Assembly: GCA_002314145.1 (NCBI GenBank)
Contig: DCCG01000040.1
Span: 1-64,000, forward strand
Reading direction: 5' to 3'
Source of the DNA: Thalassolituus sp. UBA1087
GTDB taxonomy: Bacteria; Pseudomonadota; Gammaproteobacteria; Pseudomonadales; Oceanobacteraceae
Length of the DNA: 64,000 nt
Under the pieces are notes generated by a model that was not told the origin of the DNA, did not search any database, and worked only from the letters and a program-made list of their open reading frames with translations. The translations under genes were made by a program, and so were the position numbers. Shown in pieces: positions 16,537-24,577 of the stretch. The number at the start of each line of letters is the position of its first letter. The first letter of the stretch is position 1.

Positions 16537-18834
16537 TTACTCGTAGACAAAGCGGTAATCAGAAATTAAATAGGTCAGCACACTGGTCCAGGCACGGATG
16601 ACGTAATTGTCGTCGTACTCGATACGGGTTTCTGCCGGTAAATCACCGTCGGTGCGGCCATCGGGCTGACGGTTCCAGCGGCCACGGCATTCCCATTCCA
16701 GAGCAGTGCTCGGGCGCGGATCATACTGGTCGGCATTCTGCAGCAGGTTCTGTCCACGGTTCAGAGTATCCACAAACAGCTGATAAGTGGCTTCCAGTTC
16801 GGCACTGTCGGCTTCCAGGTGTTCGCCCAGTAAACGCCAGTGCAGATGCTGAATGTTGTGTTTGATCAGACTGATATCTGTGTCTGTCTGAGGTTCTGTT
16901 GTGACCTCGACGTATGGGAACAGGCGCCGTTCGTTACTGCTATAGGTGAAATCATAGGCAGCGCTGCGACAGGCCATTTCCGTTGCCATGCGTTCCTGAA
17001 TCGCGATGATCAGGCCGCTCGGGTCTTTGGTTTCTTCGGTCACCGAGTCAGAATCCATACCGCCGTACATGATGCGGTTGTTCTCACTGCGGAATTCGTC
17101 CCAGCCAAAACCAAACACGCTGTTCAGTTTGGCCTGCATGGCTTCCGGGCTGAGGAACTGTGTCGAACCAATATGCTTATTCTCCGTCAGTGATCCGGTA
17201 TCCACCGCTGACGCTCGGTAGTAGGGGCTCATGACGATACCTTTTACCGCGGTTTTAATATTCCAGTTATCCGCCACCATGTTCTGGCCGATGCTGTTAA
17301 TAATGGCCCGCTGGCTGTTGAAGGCCAGGGTCTCAGCGTTGCTGGCATTGTCTCCCGGAGTGGTCAGAGGTTCCTGGCCAACGATCCCCGTATAAAGAGT
17401 GCGTACCGTGGCCCGCACAAAGCGCGGATCTTCGGCAATCGCATTACCTAACCACTGCAGCATGCGACGGAAGTAACCGTCACCACCGGACAGGGGAATG
17501 GTTTCACTGCGCAGCCCGGCAGGTTCAATATCAGAGCTGTCCCAGCGGTTGGCAGACGTGCTGCCGGTTACTATGTACTGGCCGCGGTCTGTCCAGTGCT
17601 GGAATGCTGAAGCCACCGGGTCCATTACCTGGTGACAGGCATAGCAGGCCGGATCAAGCAGGGTCGGGTTAGCGGCTTCGCTGCCAATACCATCACCCGG
17701 GCGGTCGCCTTCGATGGCGAGAATATCGGTATCGAGGAAGTAATCGAACACAATACGTGAGCGGTGGCGGTTACGGTTGGTACTGGTGGTCGGATAGCGG
17801 TTGAGGAACATCGGATCGGTCAGGATACCGGCGTGGGGAATGCCGCCCATTTCATATTGCAGATCTTTGTTAATACGGGCCGGGCGGAAATCCGTCGGAT
17901 CATAAAAAACCTGTGTGCCATTGTTATCGCAGACCGGCTCATCAAGCTGACGGAAACTGGCGGACGGATCAATCAGCTCAGCGTCATAGACCTGCTGGCT
18001 GTACCAGTTAACCATCATATAGTCAGCGGTCATAAAGGTGGTGTGTGGCAGATTGTTCATGGCCGCATAACGGATCAGTTCCAGTGGCGCGCGGGCCACG
18101 GCATCGTTGGTGATACTGCGCACACAGCTGCGGAACGAATTCAGTTCTTCGCCGGCGTAGACATCGTTGTACCATTTGCGGTTGGGATAATCGTCGCTGT
18201 CGAGGAGGTTAATGCCGCCCTCGTAGAGGTTCCTGCTGAGGTATTTATCGGTCAGCAGCTGAACATTGAATATTTCCATCAGGTTTTCATAGAAAGCGTC
18301 TTCCGTCATCACCTGATTGAGTGCCAGGCTGAGGCCGGTTTCACCACTCTCGGCGACCATGGCCAGTTCTTCGGCGGTCGGCAGCCGGTCAGCCAGCTGC
18401 AGGGACGCTTTACGCAGGGTTTCCGCCAGTTCAACGGATTGCACGCCGTCCAGCGACGTAGTGGCTGCGGACAATACTTCACCATTAAAGGCATACATTA
18501 TGTATTCGGCGGTATTGGTGGCGCAGTCGCCGGTACAGGCACCGGTATTACTGATTGGCATAGTGGCACTGATTTCCTGTGCCAGAACGCTCAGCGAGGT
18601 ACAGGTCGCACAGGCGACCAGTGATGATCCGACTGAGGTACCGTTACCATCGACACCATGACAGGATGCACATTGCTGTTCGTATGCGCGCTGGCCTTCA
18701 GGGTTATAGGCGTTGTACAGCGTACCGTCGCCCCCGTTCGAGGCCCCGCCAACGTCGCCGGAATATTCCGTCTGACACCCTGAAAGCGTAATAACTGCCA
18801 TGACGGCAATTATCAGCCCCATTATCCCTCTCAT
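16537..18834 (-). CDS. c-type cytochrome/DUF1592-DUF1588-like lipoprotein
   Basis: This 765-residue protein has a lipobox LSGC (Cys20) and two haem c motifs, CASCH at 55-59 and CYACH at 397-401. The region HAGILTDPMFLNRY and the second haem context LLDPACYACHQVMDP recall DUF1588/DUF1592 proteins of the planctomycete-type cytochrome group. It is therefore an exported electron-transfer protein or enzyme of unknown substrate. It is the first gene of the six-gene operon, with AGGAG before the ATG. The C-terminal 300 residues are not recognised. Confidence 0.78.
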   Translation of the reverse strand: MRGIMGLIIAVMAVITLSGCQTEYSGDVGGASNGGDGTLYNAYNPEGQRAYEQQCASCHGVDGNGTSVGSSLVACATCTSLSVLAQEISATMPISNTGACTGDCATNTAEYIMYAFNGEVLSAATTSLDGVQSVELAETLRKASLQLADRLPTAEELAMVAESGETGLSLALNQVMTEDAFYENLMEIFNVQLLTDKYLSRNLYEGGINLLDSDDYPNRKWYNDVYAGEELNSFRSCVRSITNDAVARAPLELIRYAAMNNLPHTTFMTADYMMVNWYSQQVYDAELIDPSASFRQLDEPVCDNNGTQVFYDPTDFRPARINKDLQYEMGGIPHAGILTDPMFLNRYPTTSTNRNRHRSRIVFDYFLDTDILAIEGDRPGDGIGSEAANPTLLDPACYACHQVMDPVASAFQHWTDRGQYIVTGSTSANRWDSSDIEPAGLRSETIPLSGGDGYFRRMLQWLGNAIAEDPRFVRATVRTLYTGIVGQEPLTTPGDNASNAETLAFNSQRAIINSIGQNMVADNWNIKTAVKGIVMSPYYRASAVDTGSLTENKHIGSTQFLSPEAMQAKLNSVFGFGWDEFRSENNRIMYGGMDSDSVTEETKDPSGLIIAIQERMATEMACRSAAYDFTYSSNERRLFPYVEVTTEPQTDTDISLIKHNIQHLHWRLLGEHLEADSAELEATYQLFVDTLNRGQNLLQNADQYDPRPSTALEWECRGRWNRQPDGRTDGDLPAETRIEYDDNYVIRAWTSVLTYLISDYRFVYE

Positions 18835-19318
18835 ATCTGTAACTCCTGCGTGAGTTCACGGTTATATCGTCCCTGACCGGCTGAGTCGGGAAACTTTTAA
18901 CTATTTTTTTGTATAACGCTTAAGTTATATCAGGCCACCGGTAAAAAAACTGTGAACAGTTCAGAAAAACGCCACAATATCCGTTATGACCCGAAATAAG
19001 TATTGGCGGAATATGAAAAACATGACTTAGTCTTTTTGTTAAATTTGTTAAAGATATGAATGCAGGGAAAAACTACTGTTTTTATAGGGTGCTTTTACGC
19101 CATTGCCGTGAGCGTAAGTACTGAACTCAGCCAGACTATCGTACTGACTGAGCCATTTTCAGATTCATTGCTATCAATTGAATCTTTTCCTGTGTCAGCT
19201 GCTGCGTGATGGCCCTGGGGCTGAGGCCTGTGACGGTCAGCACATTTTATATGACAGAAATATTGCGGTGAATGAATGTCTGGTTTCATTTTATTCACTG
19301 CGGTCTATTCACTGCGGT
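18835..19318. other. 484-bp intergenic region
   Basis: This gap lies between the start of the six-gene operon and the end of the chemoreceptor gene, both on the - strand. It should hold the operon promoter, but no strong -35/-10 pair stands out; A+T-rich sequence at 18895-18960 is the likely place. A weak 67-codon frame on the - strand (19095-19298) lacks a ribosome-binding site and family features. A short tandem repeat occupies the right end. Confidence 0.5.
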
Positions 19319-19332
19319 CTATTCACTGCGGT
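19292..19332. repeat. 14-bp tandem repeat across a stop codon
   Basis: The unit TATTCACTGCGGTC is present twice in full (19292-19305, 19306-19319) and a third time for 13 bases (19320-19332). The third copy encodes the final residues of the chemoreceptor and the TAG stop falls at the repeat junction; the two extra copies lie downstream of the gene. Confidence 0.9.
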
Positions 19333-20983
19333 AGCCAATTCTGAAACCGCCCCAGTGCCTGCCGTTCACATAAATAGGAACAGATAAATCGTGCATCACT
19401 TCCCCGGTATCACGTTTATAGGTTTGCAGCAGGAAGGGACGTGTATTGGAACCACAACGGGAACCGGTACGGTCATTAAAGATACGTTTGCTGCGGCTGT
19501 GAATGAGGTCAGTATCAAAATCACCGGTCGGGGCTTTGGCGAATTTATTGTTGTGGGTGGGGAAGTAACCATTAATATCCACGGCGCCAGCATAAGCGAT
19601 ATAGGGGTGTTGCTGAAGAATGGGTTCCTGTACTGACGGAAATTTCTGATCAGTAAAATGATCGTATGCCGTGTTGTATTTTTTAGGGTTAGTTTTTTCT
19701 ATGGCCTGATAATCGGTGTCAAATACCTGATGTTCGGTAAAAGTACCGTCTTTGATTGTTTGTTCAAATAATTTGCCGATTTCACAGGCTGCGCTTTCTG
19801 CCAGTATTTTTACTTCATCGTGGGGCATTCCCAATTCTGTGCTGCCAAAGGCTTCATATATTTTTTCGGCGGTCTCTGACAGATCGAGTGATTTCTGTGA
19901 AATAGAAGCGATCTCCTGTTCCGTTAATTCCAGACGTTGGCTGGTTTCCTGTACGATGGAAGAGATGTAGCCAATGCTCGTACTGTTTGCCTGAACGCTT
20001 TCCGCCAGCTCATTAACGTTGCTTTCAATATCTTCTGAGCGGCCATAAATATCATTCAGGTGGGAAGAAACCATCTGTGTCATTTCAACATTTTTACCAA
20101 TGGTGACCGTCAGTGCGCGGCTGTTGCCGACTGCATTTTTTATTTCTTCGTTAATAATATTAACCGTGTTGCCGATCTGCTGCGTTGCGTCGGAGGTTTT
20201 GGCGGCTAAGGCTCTGACCTCGTCAGCCACCACGGCAAAGCCTCGGCCCTGTTCGCCGGCCCGTGCTGCTTCAATGGCGGCGTTAAGCGCCAGAAGGTTG
20301 GTCTGTTCGGCGATGTCACTGATCACACTGGTGACCGCTTTAATTTCTTCTGATCTGGATTCCAGCCCGGAAATTAATTCCGCATTGGCATTCACTTCAC
20401 CCCGGGTACCTTCCATTTGCGGAATGGCTTCATCCACAGCCTGTTTGCCCGATGAATTGATACGTTTGGCCTCGGTGGTAGCGTCAGCTACCGCCCGTGT
20501 CTGAGTGACCATCTGGTTGATGGTTTCATGAATCTGAGATGCAGAGGCCGCTATCTGGTTGGTATCGGTCGCTTCCTCGTGGATTTTGGCTTTCATCTGA
20601 TCGGCGGCCCAGGACATTTCGGCGGCAGCGATGGCAATCCGGCCACCGTGGGCAGACAGCTTCTGTCTCATTTCCGCATAAATAGTGAGCTGTTTGTCGA
20701 GGCTGTTCATTTCTTCCTGCAGGAAGGCGGGCAGGGGATTCCTGCGGTTATCGTATTCCTGCGTATGATGCGTCATCCGGTGGGCTATTTCCTGTGCCAG
20801 AGTAATCTGCGGACGGATGATTAAATAGTAAAGAGCGCCAACGCTGATCAGATTGGCTGTGATTACGCTCATCAGGCTGGTCAGCGGCATTATGTCCGGC
20901 AGATAAAAAGCACTGGTGGCAATCAGGCTGATTACGACACTGGCAGCAGAAGACAGGATCATCCTCTTAAGATATTTATTCAT
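19319..20983 (-). CDS. Methyl-accepting chemotaxis protein with C-terminal sensor-like module
   Basis: This 554-residue chemoreceptor has two closely spaced membrane helices near the N-terminus (about residues 8-60) with almost no periplasmic domain. It then has the signalling hairpin with IAEQTNLLALNAAIEAARAG and GFAVVADEVRALA. The last 150 or so residues form an extra globular domain (GYFPTHNNKF, RIFNDRTG, HDLSVPIYVNGRHWGG) placed after the signalling tip, so sensing is probably cytosolic. No HAMP domain is obvious. The ATG at 20983 has GTGGAG before it; an upstream GTG is less likely. Confidence 0.85.
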   Translation of the reverse strand: MNKYLKRMILSSAASVVISLIATSAFYLPDIMPLTSLMSVITANLISVGALYYLIIRPQITLAQEIAHRMTHHTQEYDNRRNPLPAFLQEEMNSLDKQLTIYAEMRQKLSAHGGRIAIAAAEMSWAADQMKAKIHEEATDTNQIAASASQIHETINQMVTQTRAVADATTEAKRINSSGKQAVDEAIPQMEGTRGEVNANAELISGLESRSEEIKAVTSVISDIAEQTNLLALNAAIEAARAGEQGRGFAVVADEVRALAAKTSDATQQIGNTVNIINEEIKNAVGNSRALTVTIGKNVEMTQMVSSHLNDIYGRSEDIESNVNELAESVQANSTSIGYISSIVQETSQRLELTEQEIASISQKSLDLSETAEKIYEAFGSTELGMPHDEVKILAESAACEIGKLFEQTIKDGTFTEHQVFDTDYQAIEKTNPKKYNTAYDHFTDQKFPSVQEPILQQHPYIAYAGAVDINGYFPTHNNKFAKAPTGDFDTDLIHSRSKRIFNDRTGSRCGSNTRPFLLQTYKRDTGEVMHDLSVPIYVNGRHWGGFRIGYRSE

Positions 20984-21264
20984 CGATATCTCCACTCGGC
21001 GACTCTGTTCAGAGTAGACAATTCCTGCAATAAGGCGCTGGAAAAAAGCGACATCACAAAAGGCGCGGCTAATCTTTACCGGAACGGGTGCGGTGAATAC
21101 GGAGGAGAAGACAGGATTTTATTGAATAATCCTGACTATACTGACTTTTTGACAGATAAGAGCTGGGGGTGATGGCCGGAGTAACGGCTACATCGATGAA
21201 CAACCGCTTTGTAATAAATTACAAACAGTGATGCGTTACAAGAGGGGGATAAAGACTTAAGGAA

Positions 21265-21351
21265 TGGTGCCGAAGGAGAGACTCGAACTCTCACGGGCGT
21301 GAGCCCACTGCGACCTGAACACAGCGTGTATACCAATTTCACCACTTCGGC
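21265..21351 (-). tRNA. tRNA-Leu (anticodon CAG), copy 1
   Basis: An 87-nt class II tRNA read on the - strand, with encoded CCA. The acceptor stem is GCCGAAG/CTTCGGC, the anticodon loop TTCAGGT gives CAG, a long variable arm GGGCTCACGCCC follows, and the T loop is GTTCGAGTC. Confidence 0.95.
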
Positions 21352-21406
21352 ATTGCAAATTTTTATGTGCTTCTTCAGCACTGCACCATCATTCAGAAGA
21401 GAAAGA

Positions 21407-21493
21407 TGGTGCCCAGGGAGAGACTCGAACTCTCACGGGCGTGAGCCCACTGCGACCTGAACACAGCGTGTATACCAATTTCACCACCTGGGC
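21407..21493 (-). tRNA. tRNA-Leu (anticodon CAG), copy 2
   Basis: An 87-nt class II tRNA with encoded CCA. The body is identical to copy 1, but the acceptor stem is GCCCAGG/CCTGGGC; two base pairs differ and both are compensated. Confidence 0.95.
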
Positions 21494-21549
21494 ATGTGAG
21501 GCGCGGCATGTTACCACTTCGCACTTCATTCTGACAGCTCTTTTTTGCT

Positions 21550-21636
21550 TGGTACCAGAGGCCGGACTCGAACCGGCACACCCGCAAAGGCGGGGGATTT
21601 TGAATCCCCTGCGTCTACCAATTTCGCCACTCTGGC
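21550..21636 (-). tRNA. tRNA-Leu (anticodon CAA)
   Basis: An 87-nt class II tRNA with encoded CCA. The anticodon stem-loop GGGGATTCAAAATCCCC gives CAA. The variable arm is CGCCTTTGCGG-like and the T arm is GCCGGTTCGAGTCCGGC. The first acceptor pair is a G-U wobble. It is the first of the three in transcription order. Confidence 0.95.
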
Positions 21637-21662
21637 GCATCAGTAGCTCGTCAGTGGCGCGC

Positions 21663-21690
21663 ATATTACCTGCAAAAATTTTGCTGTCAA
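21663..21690 (-). promoter_or_regulatory. Promoter of the leucine tRNA operon
   Basis: On the - strand a consensus TTGACA (21690-21685), a 16-bp spacer and TAATAT (21668-21663) are followed at once by GCGCGCC. A GC-rich discriminator of this sort is typical of stable-RNA promoters under stringent control. The start point would lie about 20 nt before the first tRNA. Confidence 0.75.
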
Positions 21691-21810
21691 CACTTTTTCT
21701 AATGATTTCCTTAACTTAGGGGAGTATCTCCGGTAATCTTGCAGCCCTTCCGGACAGCCACTTTCTTCTGCTCATGCAGATGCGGTGGCGTTCCCTGACG
21801 TAGGCTAACC

Positions 21811-22860
21811 ATGAAAACCAAAGATTTTGATTTTGACCTGCCGGATGAGCTTATTGCCCGCTATCCGATGGCCGAACGCAGCAGCTCACGTCTGCTGGTT
21901 CTGGACGGTGTCACCGGGCAAACCACTCATCTGGTGTTCCGCGATCTGCTGGATAAAGCAGAAGCGGGTGACCTGCTGGTGTTCAACAATACGCGGGTGA
22001 TCCCGGCGCGGCTGTTTGGTGAAAAAGCCAGCGGCGGTAAGCTGGAAGCGCTGATTGAACGCATGACCGGCGAACACACGGCGCTGGCGCATCTGCGCTC
22101 GTCCCGTTCGCCTAAACCCGGCAGCCGGATCACACTGGGGGGCGTTGAGGTTGACGTCAGCGGTCGTCAGGGGGCACTGTTTGAGCTCACCTTTCTGGAT
22201 GAGCGGCCGTTGCTGAGTATTCTGGAAGAGGTTGGCCATATGCCTCTGCCGCCTTATATGGCGCGCGAGGACGCTGAAGAAGACCGCGAACGCTATCAGA
22301 CTGTTTATGCCGAGAAGCCGGGGGCCGTGGCTGCGCCCACTGCCGGCCTGCATTTCGATGAGCCGTTACTGACGGCGCTGAAAGAGAAGGGCGTGAACTT
22401 CGCCTACGTGACCCTGCACGTCGGGGCCGGAACCTTTCAGCCAGTGAAGGTGGATACCATCGAAGAGCATGAAATGCATGCTGAGTACATTGAAGTGCCC
22501 CAGGATGTCGTTGATGCGGTAAAAGCCACCCGTGCTGCCGGAAAACGCGTGATTGCCGTGGGGACGACGTCGGTACGCAGTCTGGAAAGTGCCAGCAGCG
22601 ATGGTGAAATCGCCCCTTTCTACGGCGAGAGCCGTATCTTTATCTACCCCGGATACCGTTTCCGCAGTGTGGATGCCATGATCACCAACTTTCATCTGCC
22701 GGAATCGACCCTGATTATGCTGGTCTCAGCCTTCGCTGGACGCGACAATACGCTGGCGGCGTATGCTGAGGCAGTGGCCGGAAAATACCGCTTTTACAGT
22801 TATGGTGACGCCATGTTCCTTGAGCGTCCACAGCCCCTTGTCAGTGAGGAATCTGCATGA
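21811..22860 (+). CDS. queA: tRNA preQ1(34) S-adenosylmethionine ribosyltransferase-isomerase
   Basis: This 349-residue QueA transfers and isomerises the ribosyl part of S-adenosylmethionine onto preQ1 at tRNA position 34, giving epoxyqueuosine. End-to-end family motifs are visible: DFDLPDELIARYP, FNNTRVIPARL, AAPTAGLHF, HVGAGTFQPV and TNFHLPESTLIMLVSAF. The length is standard. Its stop overlaps the tgt start (ATGA), so the two consecutive pathway steps are co-translated. Confidence 0.97.
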   Translation: MKTKDFDFDLPDELIARYPMAERSSSRLLVLDGVTGQTTHLVFRDLLDKAEAGDLLVFNNTRVIPARLFGEKASGGKLEALIERMTGEHTALAHLRSSRSPKPGSRITLGGVEVDVSGRQGALFELTFLDERPLLSILEEVGHMPLPPYMAREDAEEDRERYQTVYAEKPGAVAAPTAGLHFDEPLLTALKEKGVNFAYVTLHVGAGTFQPVKVDTIEEHEMHAEYIEVPQDVVDAVKATRAAGKRVIAVGTTSVRSLESASSDGEIAPFYGESRIFIYPGYRFRSVDAMITNFHLPESTLIMLVSAFAGRDNTLAAYAEAVAGKYRFYSYGDAMFLERPQPLVSEESA

Positions 22861-24032
22861 CCCGCGAATGTTTTATGAAATTTGAGTTGTTGTCAGAAAC
22901 CGAAGACAGCGGCAGTAAAGCCCGCCGCGGACAGCTGACCTTTCCGCGCGGTACCATTCAGACCCCGGCCTTTATGCCGGTGGGGACTTACGGCACGGTT
23001 AAAGGGCTGACTCCGCAACAGATCAAAGACATTGGTGCAGAGATTATTCTCGGCAACACCTTTCACCTGATGCTGCGTCCCGGCACCGAGATCGTCAAAC
23101 TGCACGGCGACCTGCATGATTTTATTGGCTGGGACAAACCCATTCTCACCGATTCCGGTGGCTTCCAGGTGTTCAGTCTGGGGGATATGCGCAAAATCAC
23201 CGAAGAAGGCGTTTCCTTCCGGTCGCCGGTGAATGGCGAGAAAGTCCTGATGACGCCGGAAAGTTCTATGCAGGTCCAGCGTGATCTGGGCTCCGATATC
23301 GTGATGATCTTCGATGAATGCACGCCTTATCCGGCGACAGAGAAAGAAGCCGCCGATTCCATGCGTATGTCGCTGCGCTGGGCGAAGCGTTCAAAAGATG
23401 CTCACGGCGATAATCCGTCGGCCCAGTTCGGTATTATTCAGGGCGGCATGTACGAAGACCTGCGTGATGAATCTCTGGCGGGGCTGCTCGATATTGGCTT
23501 TGATGGTTACGCCATCGGCGGTCTGAGCGTGGGTGAGCCCAAAGATGAAATGATGCGTGTATTGAAGCACATTGCCCCTAAGATGCCGGAAGACAAGCCC
23601 CGTTATCTGATGGGCGTGGGCAAACCGGAAGATCTGGTGGAAGGCGTACGCCGTGGCGTGGATATGTTCGACTGTGTGATGCCGACCCGTAATGCCCGTA
23701 ATGCACACCTGTTTACCTCCACCGGTACGCTGAAGATCCGCAACTCAGCCAACAAAACCAATAATGGGCCGGTGGACCCGGAATGCAGCTGTTATACCTG
23801 CCGTAATTTCAGCCGCGCGTATCTGCATCATCTGGATAAGTGTAAAGAAATATTGGGCGCCACTTTAAATTCGATTCACAACCTCCATTATTACCAGACC
23901 CTGATGGCCGGTTTGCGCCGCTCTCTGGAAGAAGGTACATTTGCCGGGTTTGTCGATGAGTTCTATGCCAAGCGGGGCATGAAGACGCCGCCATTAGATG
24001 ACAGCACGGCGACAGAAGAACCGGCTTCCTGA
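22857..24032 (+). CDS. tgt: tRNA-guanine transglycosylase
   Basis: This 391-residue enzyme exchanges guanine-34 for preQ1 in tRNAs for Asp, Asn, His and Tyr. DSGGFQVFSL holds an active-site Asp, IIQGG the substrate loop, and CSCYTCRNFSRAYLHHL the zinc ligands (three Cys and His). The ATG at 22857 overlaps the queA stop and has GAGG upstream. An internal ATG at 22875 (MKFELL) aligns with the E. coli start but lacks a site. The order queA-tgt-yajC-secDF is typical of Gammaproteobacteria. Confidence 0.97.
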   Translation: MTRECFMKFELLSETEDSGSKARRGQLTFPRGTIQTPAFMPVGTYGTVKGLTPQQIKDIGAEIILGNTFHLMLRPGTEIVKLHGDLHDFIGWDKPILTDSGGFQVFSLGDMRKITEEGVSFRSPVNGEKVLMTPESSMQVQRDLGSDIVMIFDECTPYPATEKEAADSMRMSLRWAKRSKDAHGDNPSAQFGIIQGGMYEDLRDESLAGLLDIGFDGYAIGGLSVGEPKDEMMRVLKHIAPKMPEDKPRYLMGVGKPEDLVEGVRRGVDMFDCVMPTRNARNAHLFTSTGTLKIRNSANKTNNGPVDPECSCYTCRNFSRAYLHHLDKCKEILGATLNSIHNLHYYQTLMAGLRRSLEEGTFAGFVDEFYAKRGMKTPPLDDSTATEEPAS

Positions 24033-24106
24033 GTCAGAGAATACCGCAGCATGCAACGCGTGCTGCCTATAAGACTGCGATTAAAAGACACGAACGACGA
24101 AAGGCA

Positions 24107-24122
24107 TGACATGCGCATGTCA
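24107..24122. repeat. 16-bp perfect palindrome upstream of yajC
   Basis: TGACATGCGCATGTCA is a perfect dyad 24 bp before the yajC start. A second hairpin, GCAGCATGC-AAC-GCGTGCTGC (24046-24066), lies just upstream. Neither has a T run. They may be regulator or RNA-processing sites between tgt and yajC. Confidence 0.6.
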
Positions 24123-24145
24123 CAAAACATTGGGAGAATCTCTTT

Positions 24146-24508
24146 ATGAAATCTATTCTGGCCGCCCTGGCTTTAACAATGTCCGCATCTGCCATGGCTG
24201 AAGGCGGTGCAGCCCCTGAGTCCATGGGTGTTATGGGCCAGCTGGTCTTCCTTGGCGGCTTCCTGCTGATTTTCTACTTCCTGTTATGGCGCCCGCAAAG
24301 CAAGCGTCAGAAGGAGCACAAAAATCTGATCGGCGGTCTGTCGAAAGGGGACGAAGTGGTGACTGCCGGCGGTATGCTGGGCAAAATCGTAAAAGTCACT
24401 GATGATTTCGTGGTGGTTGAAGTTGCCGACGGTGTGCAGCTGCCTATCCAGAAAGTGGCTGTGACCGCAGCCCTGCCGAAAGGCACCATTAAAGACGTTA
24501 AAGCATAA
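24146..24508 (+). CDS. yajC: Sec translocon accessory protein YajC
   Basis: This 120-residue single-span inner-membrane protein joins SecD and SecF in the holotranslocon. A signal-like N-terminus (ending AMAEGG) precedes the membrane helix LVFLGGFLLIFYFLLWRPQ and the cytosolic basic segment SKRQKEHKNLIGGLSKGDEVVT that defines the family. GGGAGA lies before the ATG. The location before secD is the standard one. Confidence 0.96.
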   Translation: MKSILAALALTMSASAMAEGGAAPESMGVMGQLVFLGGFLLIFYFLLWRPQSKRQKEHKNLIGGLSKGDEVVTAGGMLGKIVKVTDDFVVVEVADGVQLPIQKVAVTAALPKGTIKDVKA

Positions 24509-24524
24509 GCTCGTACCGGGCGAC

Positions 24525-24555
24525 AGACGGCCTCTCCAGAGGCCGTCTTTCTTTA
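24525..24555 (+). terminator. Hairpin terminator/attenuator between yajC and secD
   Basis: AGACGGCCTCT (24525-24535) pairs with AGAGGCCGTCT (24538-24548) over a 2-base gap, followed by TTCTTT. The imperfect T tract suggests partial termination, so secDF may receive reduced read-through. Confidence 0.7.
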
Positions 24556-24577
24556 AAGAAGGATAAAGGGCAGTTGT

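Noticed and set aside
17764..18624. A 286-codon open frame on the + strand inside the haem lipoprotein gene
   Set aside because: It is antisense to a gene with clear haem motifs, signal and ribosome-binding site; the translation has no signal, domain or start site of its own.
19095..19298. A 67-codon frame on the - strand in the gap after the chemoreceptor
   Set aside because: No Shine-Dalgarno sequence, odd composition and no family character.
21265..21636. Integration hot spot at the tRNA cluster
   Set aside because: No integrase, attachment-site duplication of a tRNA end or foreign island lies next to the tRNAs.
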